Shown piece after piece: positions 1-8,584 of a stretch of DNA of 56,633 nt. This stretch comes from Campylobacterales bacterium. Lineage in GTDB: Bacteria; Campylobacterota; Campylobacteria; Campylobacterales; Sulfurimonadaceae. The position numbers and the translations under genes are program-made. The first letter of the stretch is position 1. Every line of letters begins with the position of its first letter. Under the pieces are notes generated by a model that saw nothing but the letters and a program-made list of their open reading frames with translations, searched no databases and was not told the DNA's origin. The stretch lies in assembly GCA_026390165.1 (NCBI GenBank), contig JAPLGM010000005.1:1-56633 (forward strand), read 5' to 3'.

Positions 1-1796
1 ACCGTAATTGCTCCTCCGATTGAGGAACCTTCAACCAGTTTCGATCCGCTGATTAACGTCGAACCGAGTTTCAAATCAGTCACTTCCGTTGTCGTTTTAT
101 CACCCGAAACGGTCATGCTGTCACCCAGTTTCGTTCCTGCCGAATAGATAGTCCCTGTTAGCAAAGAGGTCCCCGCTTTGATCGTCATATCGGTTTGCAA
201 TGTTGATGTACCAGTTGTAACGATATCTTGCCCCAATACGCTTCCCGCCAACAATGTACTTCCCGATGCGACCGCCGCACCTGGATTCTGGGTATCGACA
301 GACATCGTCATATCTTTGGTAAGGGTAATTGAAGAGGTCAACGTCAAGTCAACCGCCAATACCGTACCCGCTTTATACGCGACGTTTGAAACCGTAATAT
401 CTTGTTGCAATACGGTTCCCGCATCGAATACTGTATTCGATCCCAACGTAGACCCCGCTTTGATGAGCATATCGCTGCTCAACACCGCCGTTTCGCGTGT
501 TAGGATTTTGGATGCTAATGTAGTATCTTTATTAAGGGTACTTCCTGAACCGATCACCGAACCGACCGCCAACGTACCATCTTGAGTCGATGAGAACAGC
601 GCTTGCGCTTCCGTTGAGGATAATGCTACCCCGAGGGTGGTTCCCGCCGCCAATTTACTGTCGGAGACGATAATACTTCCGATAGCAAGAGACGAATCCT
701 GAACCGTAACCATACTCCCCGTAATCGTGGTGTCTTCACCGATTGCAGTACCAAGATCCGCCCCTTTGATTTGGAACGTAGAAGAACCTGCCTGTACTAC
801 TTCAAGATGACCGATAGTGCTCATTGCATCCGCCGTTGTCCCCATCACCGCTGACATATCACCGCTGACACTGATAGCGCGCCCATCTGCTGAATTGAGG
901 GTCATTTTACCATCTTCTGTTTTTGTTGCTGTTACCCCAGTTTTTGTGGATTGAGCATTGATGGCATTCATCAATGTCCCCTCACTGTCATTAGCACTCA
1001 CATTGACGGAACCAATAGTGATCCCGTTGATAGCAAAATCAGCACCTACCGTACCGGCATTAATAGTCGATGCTGTTGTTGTCGTCACTACCGATTTTGC
1101 TGAAATTCCTGTCTCACCACTGTATTTATTGATTGCAGCCGCAACCGCACCCATACCGTTGGCAGGGTTGTTATTGGCTTGAATATTAACGGATTCAAGG
1201 GTAAGTGATTTCCCAGTAGTGGCACTTTTAAGGGTCAATTGATTTTCACCCATTTGCCCAATAGTTAAATTGGCACGGGTTGTTTGACCAATTTGGCTTG
1301 TATCCGCTGACGCGATAGACGTTTTAATGGTCTCATTCGCACTGGCACCCATCTGAAACTCTTTGTTGACAAAGGTACCTGAGAGGAGTTTTTGACCATT
1401 AAAGGAGGTTGTTCTAGCAATTGTCCCCAGCTCTTCCATCAAACGGCTAACATCTTTTTGGATAGCGAGACGTGATGTTGTATTTTGACCATCTGAACCT
1501 GCTTGTACCGCTTTGGTTTTAATCATATCGAGAATTTTTGAGTACTCACTGAGTGCCCCATCTGCGGTTTGCATTAGTCCGATCGCGTCATTTCCATTGG
1601 AAATCGCTTGACCTAAAGCATTCCCTTGGCTGCGAAGAGAATCGGCAATCACAAGACCTGACGCATCATCCGCCGCGGTATTGATACGAAGACCTGAAGA
1701 GAGCTTGGAGAGTGAACTATCAATATTTCGATTGTTCGCCAGCGCGCTAGTGTGTGCATTTAATGCAGCTATATTGGTGTTAATTCTAAATCCCAT
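1..1796 (-). CDS. flaB: Flagellin B-type, partial (C-terminus beyond window)
   Basis: Reading leftward from ATG at 1796 the frame stays open to base 1 (about 598 codons), so the C-terminal D1/D0 region is outside the window. The N-terminus [15 protein letters not shown] and the following D0/D1 helices ([25 protein letters not shown]) are classical flagellin. After about residue 170 a very large variable domain begins, with degenerate AGTxLxxDI-like repeats. AAGGAT lies just before the start. The gene sits downstream of a second, almost identical flagellin and has its own sigma54-type promoter, which is the flaB position in Campylobacter. It forms the exported flagellar filament. Family certain; the A/B assignment is inferred from position and promoter type. 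Confidence 0.93.
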   Translation of the reverse strand, partial: MGFRINTNIAALNAHTSALANNRNIDSSLSKLSSGLRINTAADDASGLVIADSLRSQGNALGQAISNGNDAIGLMQTADGALSEYSKILDMIKTKAVQAGSDGQNTTSRLAIQKDVSRLMEELGTIARTTSFNGQKLLSGTFVNKEFQMGASANETIKTSIASADTSQIGQTTRANLTIGQMGENQLTLKSATTGKSLTLESVNIQANNNPANGMGAVAAAINKYSGETGISAKSVVTTTTASTINAGTVGADFAINGITIGSVNVSANDSEGTLMNAINAQSTKTGVTATKTEDGKMTLNSADGRAISVSGDMSAVMGTTADAMSTIGHLEVVQAGSSTFQIKGADLGTAIGEDTTITGSMVTVQDSSLAIGSIIVSDSKLAAGTTLGVALSSTEAQALFSSTQDGTLAVGSVIGSGSTLNKDTTLASKILTRETAVLSSDMLIKAGSTLGSNTVFDAGTVLQQDITVSNVAYKAGTVLAVDLTLTSSITLTKDMTMSVDTQNPGAAVASGSTLLAGSVLGQDIVTTGTSTLQTDMTIKAGTSLLTGTIYSAGTKLGDSMTVSGDKTTTEVTDLKLGSTLISGSKLVEGSSIGGAIT

Positions 1797-1809
1797 GGTA
1801 AATCCTTGT
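159..1809. repeat. Direct repeat copy 1 of flagellin 5' region
   Basis: About 1.65 kb covering the start codon, N-terminal region and most of the variable domain of the downstream flagellin. It matches 2536-4184 with scattered substitutions and no net length difference between the start codon and the end of similarity. Homology this long allows gene conversion or crossover between the paralogs. Confidence 0.85.
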
Positions 1810-1844
1810 TGTGGTTTCGCATCCGTGCGTTATCAAAACCGTTA

Positions 1845-1863
1845 AAAGCAAAAAGAGTTCCAA
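1845..1863 (-). promoter_or_regulatory. Sigma54-type promoter of downstream flagellin
   Basis: On the minus strand the sequence TTGGAACTCTTTTTGCTTT has the -24 GG and -12 GC dinucleotides separated by exactly 10 bases, as sigma54 (RpoN) promoters require. It lies about 50 bases upstream of the flagellin ATG at 1796. RpoN control of the second flagellin is known in Campylobacter flaB; use of this site is inferred. Confidence 0.7.
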
Positions 1864-1889
1864 AAAATAGAAAAGAGAAAAAGGAGAGT

Positions 1890-1919
1890 AAAAAAGTGAC
1901 CAAGCCGAAGCTTAATCAC
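1890..1919 (-). terminator. Rho-independent terminator after first flagellin
   Basis: Read on the minus strand, GTGATTAAGC-TTCG-GCTTGGTCAC forms a 10-bp stem (two G-T pairs) closed by a UUCG tetraloop and followed by six T. It sits between the stop of the upstream flagellin (1941) and the sigma54-type promoter of the next one, so the two flagellins are separate transcription units. Confidence 0.88.
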
Positions 1920-1940
1920 GAAGAGAATCTAAGAGAGTTA

Positions 1941-2522
1941 CTATTGTAACAATCTCAATACATTTTGTTGTACCGCATTCGCTTGGCTCATCGCATAGCT
2001 TCCTGCTTGAGAGAGGATATTAAACTTCGAGAAATTTGCACTCTCTGCCGCGAAATCAACATCCCGAATTTGAGACTCTGCCGCTTTTACGTTGACTTGT
2101 GTCACAGAGATATTATTGATCGTCGAGGTGATTTGATTTTGAACCGAACCGAGGTTAGATCGTATCGTATCAAGATTTTTAATTGACGCATCGATCGTAT
2201 CAATGGCCTTCATTGCCCCATCGAGTGTCGTAACATCAATATTTGAGAGGTTCGTGAAGGATGTATTACTCATCGAAACACTGTTTTGGTTTCCGCCATT
2301 GGCCGCCAACGTCGAATCCGCCGTAAGCTTACCGAGTGTCGCACCAGTTCCTTTGAGAAGAACCATATCTTTGGTCACATAAATATCATCCGTAGTGGTA
2401 ATATCGGTTCCCAGCGTCGTACCCGCTTTAAGCCCCGAACCGGTTCCGCCACCCACTTGCGCATCCGTCAGATCTTGATTCAAAACCGTACCGGCTTTGA
2501 GGATAGTCCCCGTATTAAGCAT
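1941..2522 (-). CDS. flaA: Flagellin C-terminal fragment (frame-broken part of upstream flagellin)
   Basis: This frame encodes the end of the variable domain ([20 protein letters not shown]) and a complete flagellin C-terminal D1/D0 region ending [15 protein letters not shown]. It lacks its own flagellin N-terminus and has no convincing ribosome binding site before the ATG at 2522. It continues the frame ending at 2533: reading back from 2522 gives YKAGS, which fits the repeat style of the upstream part. Skipping one base near 2538 would join both into one protein of about 740 residues. It is therefore half of one gene broken by a frameshift, a rearrangement or an assembly join. Confidence 0.85.
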   Translation of the reverse strand: MLNTGTILKAGTVLNQDLTDAQVGGGTGSGLKAGTTLGTDITTTDDIYVTKDMVLLKGTGATLGKLTADSTLAANGGNQNSVSMSNTSFTNLSNIDVTTLDGAMKAIDTIDASIKNLDTIRSNLGSVQNQITSTINNISVTQVNVKAAESQIRDVDFAAESANFSKFNILSQAGSYAMSQANAVQQNVLRLLQ

Positions 2523-2532
2523 TGAACCAGCT

Positions 2533-4173
2533 TTATAGCAAAGAGGTTCCCGCTTTGATCGTCATACTGGTTTGCAATGTCGATGTACCGGTGGTAACGA
2601 TATCGTTTCCTAACACGGTTCCTGCCAACAACGTACTTCCCGATGCGACCGCCGCACCTGGATTTTGGATATCGACAGACATCGTCATATCTTTGCTAAG
2701 GGTAATCGAAGAGGTCAACGTCAAGTCAACTGCCAAAACTGAACCCGCTTTATACGCGACGTTTGCAACCGTAATATCTTGTTGCAATACGGTTCCCGCA
2801 TCGAATACTGTATTCGATCCCAACGTAGACCCCGCTTTGATGAGCATATCGCTGCTCAACACCGCTGTTTCGCGTGTTAGGATTTTGGATGCTAATGTAG
2901 TATCTTTATTAAGGGTACTTCCTGAACCGATCACCGAACCGACCGCCAACGTACCATCTTGAGTCGATGAGAACAGCGCTTGCGCTTCCGTGGATGAAAA
3001 TGCTGCACCAAGTGCGGTTCCCGCCGCCAATTGACTGTCAGAGACGATAATACTTCCGATAGCAAGAGACGAATCCTGAACTGTAACCATACTACCCGTA
3101 ATCGTGGTATCTTCACCGACGGCAGTACCGAGATCCGCCCCTTTGATTTGGAACGTAGAAGAACCTGCCTGTACTACTTCAAGATGACCGATAGTGCTCA
3201 TTGCATCCGCCGTTGTCCCCATTACCCCTGACATATCCCCGCTGACACTGATAGCGCGTCCATCCGCTGAGTTAAGGGTGATTTTACCATCTTCAGTTTT
3301 CGTAGCCGTTACCCCAGTTTTTGTGGATTGAGCATTGATAGCATTCATCAATGTCCCCTCACTGTCATTGGCACTCGTATTGACTGAACCAATAGTGATC
3401 CCGTTGATAGCGAAATCAGCACCTGTGGTACCGGCACTGATCGGTGCTGCTGTTGTTGTCGTCACTATCGCTTTTGCTGAAATCCCTGTGTCTCCACTGT
3501 ATTTATTGATCGAATTGGCAAGGGCACCCATACCATTGGCAGGGTTATTGTTGGCTTGAATATTGACGGATTCAAGGGTAAGTGATTTTCCTGTGGAGGC
3601 ACTTGTAAGGGTTAATTGATTTTCACCCATTTGCCCAATAGTTAAATTGGCACGGGTTGTTTGACCAATTTGGCTTGTTTCTGCTGATGCAACAGACATT
3701 TTAATGGTCTCATTCGCACTGGCACCTACTTGAAACTCTTTGTTGGCGAAAGTTCCTGAGAGGAGTTTTTGACCATTAAACGAAGTCGTGCTAGCAATGT
3801 TGCTAAGTGCTTTCATAAGAGCACTAATATCTTTTTGGATAGCAAGACGTGAAGTTGTATTTTGACCATCTGAACCTGCTTGTACTGCTTTGGTTTTAAT
3901 GGTATCGAGAATTTTTGAGTACTCATTGAGTGCTCCATCCGCCGTTTGGATCAATCCGATCGCGTCATTTCCATTGGAAATAGCTTGACCCAAAGAGTTT
4001 CCTTGGCTACGAAGAGAATCGGCAATAACAAGACCTGACGCATCATCCGCTGCATTGTTAATACGAAGACCTGAAGAGAGTTTTGATAAAGAACTATCGA
4101 TATTGCGATTGTTCATCATCGCGCTACTATGTGCATTTAATGCGGCTATATTTGTATTAATTCTAAATCCCAC
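2533..4173 (-). CDS. flaA: Flagellin A-type, N-terminal part, frame broken before C-terminus
   Basis: Starts with GTG at 4173 ([15 protein letters not shown]), preceded by AAAAGGAT. The D0/D1 N-terminal region is followed by a variable domain of several hundred residues rich in AGSxLxxxTxL repeats. The frame stops at TAA 2535-2533, just after KAGTSLL, while the conserved flagellin C-terminus is present one frame over at 1941-2522. Bases 2536-4173 align with 159-1796 of the second flagellin at identical length (1638 nt each, so no net indel), and similarity ends exactly at the stop. A sigma28 promoter at 4237-4263 fits the flaA role (major filament subunit). Whether full-length protein is made depends on whether the frame break is real. 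Confidence 0.88.
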   Translation of the reverse strand: MGFRINTNIAALNAHSSAMMNNRNIDSSLSKLSSGLRINNAADDASGLVIADSLRSQGNSLGQAISNGNDAIGLIQTADGALNEYSKILDTIKTKAVQAGSDGQNTTSRLAIQKDISALMKALSNIASTTSFNGQKLLSGTFANKEFQVGASANETIKMSVASAETSQIGQTTRANLTIGQMGENQLTLTSASTGKSLTLESVNIQANNNPANGMGALANSINKYSGDTGISAKAIVTTTTAAPISAGTTGADFAINGITIGSVNTSANDSEGTLMNAINAQSTKTGVTATKTEDGKITLNSADGRAISVSGDMSGVMGTTADAMSTIGHLEVVQAGSSTFQIKGADLGTAVGEDTTITGSMVTVQDSSLAIGSIIVSDSQLAAGTALGAAFSSTEAQALFSSTQDGTLAVGSVIGSGSTLNKDTTLASKILTRETAVLSSDMLIKAGSTLGSNTVFDAGTVLQQDITVANVAYKAGSVLAVDLTLTSSITLSKDMTMSVDIQNPGAAVASGSTLLAGTVLGNDIVTTGTSTLQTSMTIKAGTSLL

Positions 4174-4184
4174 GGTAAATCCTT
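2536..4184. repeat. Direct repeat copy 2 of flagellin 5' region
   Basis: Second copy of the flagellin 5' region; see 159-1809. Its left edge coincides with the premature stop at 2533-2535. Confidence 0.85.
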
Positions 4185-4236
4185 TTATGGTTGAGCATCC
4201 GCTCTATAATTTTTAGCATCCTTGCTGTTACTAACT

Positions 4237-4263
4237 ATATCGGAATGTTATAAAAAAAGTTTA
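4237..4263 (-). promoter_or_regulatory. Sigma28 (FliA) promoter of upstream flagellin
   Basis: On the minus strand TAAACTTT is followed after 11 bases by TCCGATAT, against the E. coli FliA consensus TAAAGTTT-N11-GCCGATAA. It lies about 65 bases upstream of the GTG at 4173. The -35 box overlaps the stop codon (4261-4263) of the neighbouring Uma2-type gene. Confidence 0.85.
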
Positions 4264-4806
4264 ATGGGAAACGAAAATTTTGGAAAAATCGAAATCGAAA
4301 GAGCACTCCGCGAGAGAAAAAGTTGTTGTCTCCGTTGTAGCATCGACCACTTTAATATACTTACCCTCATGAAGCTCATATACTTTTGCTAATTTTTCAA
4401 GAGGATCAACGATGATGTAATATTTTACCCCCTCAGCCTCATAAAGACGAAACTTTACCCCTTTATCTTTAGTAGCCGTCGATTTAGAGAGAATTTCGAA
4501 GATAATAGTGGGGGCTTTTGTGATATATGCCCCTTTTGCAGGATAACAGATAACGAGATTGTCGGGCTGAACGATCGTAGAGTCATCGATTTTCCAATCA
4601 ACGGGGAGAAGGGCTCGACATTTTTTACATCCTTGTAATGCTTCGTCAAGATAACGGGCAATTTTACTGGAAATACTTTGGTGCTCAATCATCGGCATAG
4701 GGGACATCGCGTACACTATCCCATCAATAAGCTCCCACTTCCCCTCCCAGAGGCAATAATCCTCATATGTATACTTGGGTAAATCTTCCAATTGTAATGC
4801 ACCCAT
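4261..4806 (-). CDS. Uma2-family PD-(D/E)XK nuclease-like protein
   Basis: A 181-aa protein of the Uma2/DUF820 family, a restriction-endonuclease-like fold abundant in cyanobacteria whose biological role is poorly known. Family signatures: YTYEDYCLWEG, ELIDGIVYAMSPMP near the N-terminus, QPDNLVI in the middle, FEILSKST, and YYIIVDP. The Asp of QPD and the Glu of FEILS are the probable metal ligands. I chose the ATG at 4806 because AAAGAGG lies seven bases before it; a longer reading from 4890 has no such site and adds 28 atypical residues. It is a single gene next to the flagellins, sharing its stop codon with their promoter. No methylase partner is nearby, so a restriction role is not supported. 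Confidence 0.85.
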   Translation of the reverse strand: MGALQLEDLPKYTYEDYCLWEGKWELIDGIVYAMSPMPMIEHQSISSKIARYLDEALQGCKKCRALLPVDWKIDDSTIVQPDNLVICYPAKGAYITKAPTIIFEILSKSTATKDKGVKFRLYEAEGVKYYIIVDPLEKLAKVYELHEGKYIKVVDATTETTTFSLAECSFDFDFSKIFVSH

Positions 4807-4888
4807 AAAAACCTCTTTTTTGAAAATTATAACATTATAGAGGATTTTAATCGTATCTACCTTTTTTTTTGTTACACTTTCGATATTC

Positions 4889-4904
4889 ATCCATAATTAT
4901 GGAT
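4889..4904. promoter_or_regulatory. Perfect 16-bp palindrome, operator candidate
   Basis: ATCCATAATTATGGAT is a perfect palindrome, 90 bases before the topA start and just upstream of the structured leader element. It is AT-rich and of operator size. No known regulator box is recognised. Confidence 0.4.
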
Positions 4905-4906
4905 TT

Positions 4907-4969
4907 GGGCTTTCTATCGCAAGAAAACCTAGTGTTAACGTAGCCAATCGGGATGAATTCCGATGGCGT
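4907..4969 (+). promoter_or_regulatory. 63-nt structured leader element (topA copy)
   Basis: This stretch is 51/63 identical, without gaps, to 40592-40654 (minus strand) upstream of rnc. The invariant core is AACCTAGTGTTAACGTAG. Two flanking hairpins are predicted: TTTCT-loop-AGAAA before the core and ATCGGGA-TGAA-TTCCGAT after it. In the rnc copy the first stem becomes CTCT/AGAG and the second is extended to nine pairs, so sequence changes while pairing is kept. Its end lies 26 bases before the topA TTG. It may be an RNA leader motif or a palindromic intergenic repeat. Confidence 0.6.
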
Positions 4970-4995
4970 TTAAATAATGTACAGGATTCACACCA

Positions 4996-7215
4996 TTGAA
5001 ATTAATCATCGTAGAGTCACCGGCAAAAGCCAAGACTATAAAAAACTTCCTCTCCAATGAGTATGAGGTTATCGCCTCCAAAGGGCATATTCGCGATTTG
5101 CCAAAAGCCCGTTTTGGGATAAAAATCGACAATGAAACCATCACCCCTGACTATAAAATCAGTGAAGACAGCACCGCAACGGTGAAACAAATCCAAGAGC
5201 TGGCGAAAAAAGCCGATACGATCTACCTCGCGACCGATGAAGACCGTGAGGGGGAAGCGATCGGATGGCACATCGCCCACGCTATCGGGAAAGATCCCGA
5301 ATCGTTGCCACGTATTGTGTTTCACGAGATTACGAAAAATGCTATTATTCACGCCTTAGAAACACCTCGAGTGATTGATATGGATCGGGTTAATGCACAG
5401 CAAGCACGCCGTTTGCTGGATCGTATCGTGGGGTATAAACTTTCTCCACTACTTGCCAGTAAAATTCAAAAAGGGCTCTCCGCAGGGCGCGTCCAATCCT
5501 CAACGCTGAAAATCGTGGTGGACAAAGAGCGAGAGATCCGTGCTTTCATCCCTGAAGAGTATTGGACGATTGATACCCTTTTTAACCCCGATATTGACGC
5601 GACATTGACCCTCTTTGAAAACGAGAAAATGGATAAACTCTCGATCAAAACAGGGGATGAAGCGGCGCGTGTCGTGACTGTTCTCAAGCAAGAGGAGTTT
5701 ACAGTAGGGGCTATCGAGACCAAAGAGCGTAAATCCTCTACCCCTCCACCCTTTATGACCTCTACGATTCAGCAAACCGCTTCATCGTCCCTCGGATTTT
5801 CCCCCAAAAAAACGATGATGGTGGCTCAGTCCCTTTATGAAGGGGTCAAAACACCGGAGGGGACATCGGGGGTTATCACCTATATGCGTACCGATTCACT
5901 CAATCTTGCAAGCGAAGCGGTGGAATCGGCGCGTGAGCTCATCGAGAGCCGTTACGGAAAAGCGTACCTCCCTGAAAAGCCCAAAGTTTATACGAAAAAA
6001 TCCAAAGGGGCGCAAGAGGCACACGAAGCAATTCGTCCGACGATGCTCTCCTTCACTCCCGAAATCGCAGCAACATACCTCAAGCCCGATGAGATCAAAC
6101 TCTATAAGCTTATCTACAACCGCTTTATCGCCTGTCAAATGAACGATGCCCGTTTTGAACAGCAAAGTATCATTTTTGAGTCTCCCAAAGCAGAGTTTCG
6201 TGCCACAGGACGTAAGCTCTTGTTTGATGGATTTTACCGTGTAATGGGAACGGATGACAAAGATAAACTTCTCCCTGTATTGACAACGGGAGATCCTATC
6301 GAACTTCAAAGTATCAGCACGGAGCAACATTTCACCGAAGCACCGTCACGTTATTCGGAAGCAAGCCTTATCAAAAAATTGGAGTCTGAGGGGATCGGTC
6401 GCCCATCAACCTACGCTCCTACTGTCTCTACCCTTCAAGCGCGTAACTACATCGAAATCGAAAAGCGTGCTATTATCCCGACTGAAATTGCCTTTACGGT
6501 GACAGAACTGTTGGAAAAACATTTCGAAGAGATTGTTGATGCGAGCTTTACCGCCACGATGGAAGAGACTCTTGATGAGATCGGTGAAGAGGGAAAATCG
6601 TGGCAGAAAATACTCCTCGATTTTTACCACCCTTTTATGGCAAAAATCGAAGTGGGAAAAGCGGAGATTGTCAGCCTAAAGGTGGCTACCCCGTTGGGGC
6701 GAAACTGTCCACAATGCGGCAGTGAACTCCTCTTGCGTTCAGGACGTTTCGGTGAATTTATCGCCTGTAGCGGTTTTCCAAAATGCAAATATACGGAACA
6801 AACCGAAGAGGCGCAAAAAGCCAACCCTGTCACGGCGGATGAATCAAGTTCTGAAGTGTGCGAAAAATGTGGCAGTGCTATGGTGGTCAAAAGCGGGCGT
6901 AATGGTCAATTTTTGGCGTGCAGTGCCTACCCTGAGTGTAAAAATACGAAAACCCTCAACCAAGAGACCAAATTTTCTGACGTTCCATGTCCCGATTGTG
7001 GCGGAAAACTAATGTGGAGACAATCGCGTCGGGGAGCATTTTGGGGATGTGAGCACTACCCTAAATGTACCTTTATCTCTAAGTTTGAACCTAGCTTGCA
7101 TAAATGTGAAGTGGAAGGGTGTGGAGGGGCACTAGCACCGCGTACCTACCGAAACAAAGAGGTATATGAGTGTACGAAATGTAAAAATCGAACACCTAAT
7201 GAGTCTGCTGAATGA
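4996..7215 (+). CDS. topA: DNA topoisomerase I
   Basis: Type IA topoisomerase (739 aa) that relaxes negative supercoils. The TOPRIM domain opens with KLIIVESPAKAKTI and carries ATDEDREGEAIGWH with its acidic metal-binding residues. The catalytic tyrosine is in YMRTDSLNL at about residue 296. Four C-terminal zinc ribbons follow from about residue 570, each with Cys pairs (such as CPQCG...CSGFPKC); the fourth is divergent. Translation must start at TTG 4996, since the conserved N-terminus begins there and AGGA lies upstream. The leader carries a structured element also found before rnc. The stop overlaps the next gene by four bases (ATGA), indicating an operon with the phosphodiesterase and bioB. 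Confidence 0.97.
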   Translation: MKLIIVESPAKAKTIKNFLSNEYEVIASKGHIRDLPKARFGIKIDNETITPDYKISEDSTATVKQIQELAKKADTIYLATDEDREGEAIGWHIAHAIGKDPESLPRIVFHEITKNAIIHALETPRVIDMDRVNAQQARRLLDRIVGYKLSPLLASKIQKGLSAGRVQSSTLKIVVDKEREIRAFIPEEYWTIDTLFNPDIDATLTLFENEKMDKLSIKTGDEAARVVTVLKQEEFTVGAIETKERKSSTPPPFMTSTIQQTASSSLGFSPKKTMMVAQSLYEGVKTPEGTSGVITYMRTDSLNLASEAVESARELIESRYGKAYLPEKPKVYTKKSKGAQEAHEAIRPTMLSFTPEIAATYLKPDEIKLYKLIYNRFIACQMNDARFEQQSIIFESPKAEFRATGRKLLFDGFYRVMGTDDKDKLLPVLTTGDPIELQSISTEQHFTEAPSRYSEASLIKKLESEGIGRPSTYAPTVSTLQARNYIEIEKRAIIPTEIAFTVTELLEKHFEEIVDASFTATMEETLDEIGEEGKSWQKILLDFYHPFMAKIEVGKAEIVSLKVATPLGRNCPQCGSELLLRSGRFGEFIACSGFPKCKYTEQTEEAQKANPVTADESSSEVCEKCGSAMVVKSGRNGQFLACSAYPECKNTKTLNQETKFSDVPCPDCGGKLMWRQSRRGAFWGCEHYPKCTFISKFEPSLHKCEVEGCGGALAPRTYRNKEVYECTKCKNRTPNESAE

Positions 7216-7733
7216 AAATCGGATTACTTTCTGACACCCATTCTAAAATTGGACGTTCTCAAAAAGTAATCGACCATCTCAAAGGGTGTGGTGCCCAATT
7301 TCTCATCCACGCAGGGGACATCGTCAAACCTGAAATACTCGAACAGCTCAAAAATAGTGGTTTAAAATACATTGCGGTGTATGGGAATAATGATGCCAAA
7401 TTGGTTGAGTTTCACAATAAATACAATCTCGTCCAAGAACCCCACTATTTTACCCTTGCGGGGACAAAGTGCAAACTGATGCACTTGCCATTTTATATGA
7501 ACGCCGATGCAGAGGTGATCTTTTTCGGACATACACACGTTTTTGAATGTGATTTTAAAAACCGTACCCTTTTTCTCAATCCGGGGGAAGCGTGTGCACG
7601 AGATGAGCCTATTTCTTCTTGTGCAATGCTAGAGATCACGGATACATTGTTTAATGTCACACGATATACCCGTCCTATCGGCAATGCTATATTTGAAGAG
7701 ACCCACTATACTTTTGAAAGATCAAAAAAATGA
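7212..7733 (+). CDS. YfcE/MJ0936-type metallophosphoesterase
   Basis: A 173-aa calcineurin-like phosphodiesterase of the YfcE/MJ0936 family. Metal-binding motifs in order: SDTHSK (residues 7-12), HAGDI, YGNND, and FFGHTHVFE near residue 100, then LNPGEA. Relatives hydrolyse small phosphodiesters in vitro with Mn2+ or Ni2+; the cellular substrate is unknown. It overlaps topA and bioB by 4 nt at each end, so translational coupling is likely. The genes around it give no clear pathway link. Confidence 0.88.
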   Translation: MKIGLLSDTHSKIGRSQKVIDHLKGCGAQFLIHAGDIVKPEILEQLKNSGLKYIAVYGNNDAKLVEFHNKYNLVQEPHYFTLAGTKCKLMHLPFYMNADAEVIFFGHTHVFECDFKNRTLFLNPGEACARDEPISSCAMLEITDTLFNVTRYTRPIGNAIFEETHYTFERSKK

Positions 7734-8569
7734 AAAAAATATTTCTCTGCTCCATCTGTAATATCAACAGCGGTACCTGTAATGAAGATTGTAAATTTTG
7801 TTCTCAAAGCGTCAAATACAAAGCGGATATAGAGCGATATAAACAAAAACCAATGGATCAAATCCTCGATGAAGCACGTCGTATGGAGTCCCTTGGTGCA
7901 CTTGGATTTTGTCTCGTCACTGCCCAAAAAGGGTTGGATGATAAAACCCTTGATTTTGTCTGCACCATTGCAACAACATTGAAGCATGAAGTCCCCCGTT
8001 TGCGTCTGATCGCCTGTAACGGTACCGCCAGTGTCGAACAACTTCGGGAACTGCAAAAAGCAGGGATCGGTGCCTACAACCACAATCTCGAAACAAGCCG
8101 AGAATTTTATCCCTCAGTCTGTACCACCCACCCGTGGGACGAACGGTATCAAACATGTGAAAATGTCAACGAAGTAGGGCTAAAACTTATCAGTGGCGGG
8201 ATTTTCGGGATGGGGGAGACATACGAAGATCGTCTCAGTATGCTCCACTCCCTTAAATCTCTCAATCCCGTCTCCGTGCCGTTGAACTTTTACCATCATA
8301 ATCCTGCACTGCCGCTCAATCCAAGCCCTCTTACGGTTGATGAATCCCTCGATCTTATCCGTCTCTCGCGAACACTTTTGGATCAGGCGGATCGGATCAT
8401 GATCGCAGGGGGGCGTGAGATTACGTTCCGCGAACGGCAAAATGAGATTTTCGAAGCGGGGGCAAACAGTATCGTATTGGGAAATTATCTCACAACCGCA
8501 GGACGAGAGGTTCATACCGATTTGGAGATGCTTCAAAAAATGGGGCTGGACGTTGCCCAATCTATCTAA
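7730..8569 (+). CDS. bioB: Biotin synthase
   Basis: Radical SAM enzyme (279 aa) that inserts sulfur into dethiobiotin. The CxxxCxxC cluster motif is Cys17, Cys21, Cys24 (CNEDCKFCS), followed by YNHNLETS, SGGIFGMGET and NFYHHNPALPL typical of BioB. It is shorter than the E. coli enzyme (about 346 aa), as is usual in Campylobacterota. It overlaps the phosphodiesterase gene by four bases and is the last gene of the topA operon. Another biotin gene, bioC, is 44 kb away; bioF, bioA and bioD are not in the window. Confidence 0.95.
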   Translation: MKKIFLCSICNINSGTCNEDCKFCSQSVKYKADIERYKQKPMDQILDEARRMESLGALGFCLVTAQKGLDDKTLDFVCTIATTLKHEVPRLRLIACNGTASVEQLRELQKAGIGAYNHNLETSREFYPSVCTTHPWDERYQTCENVNEVGLKLISGGIFGMGETYEDRLSMLHSLKSLNPVSVPLNFYHHNPALPLNPSPLTVDESLDLIRLSRTLLDQADRIMIAGGREITFRERQNEIFEAGANSIVLGNYLTTAGREVHTDLEMLQKMGLDVAQSI

Positions 8570-8584
8570 ATATATGGAGTTGAA

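Noticed and set aside
178-585. Long reading frames opposite the flagellin genes (also 958-1182, 2522-2962, 3335-3559)
   Set aside because: They mirror the repetitive flagellin coding sequence on the other strand, occur identically in both copies, and lack ribosome sites.
4261-4806. Uma2-type gene as a restriction system
   Set aside because: No methylase, specificity subunit or other defence gene nearby; Uma2 proteins are common outside defence loci.
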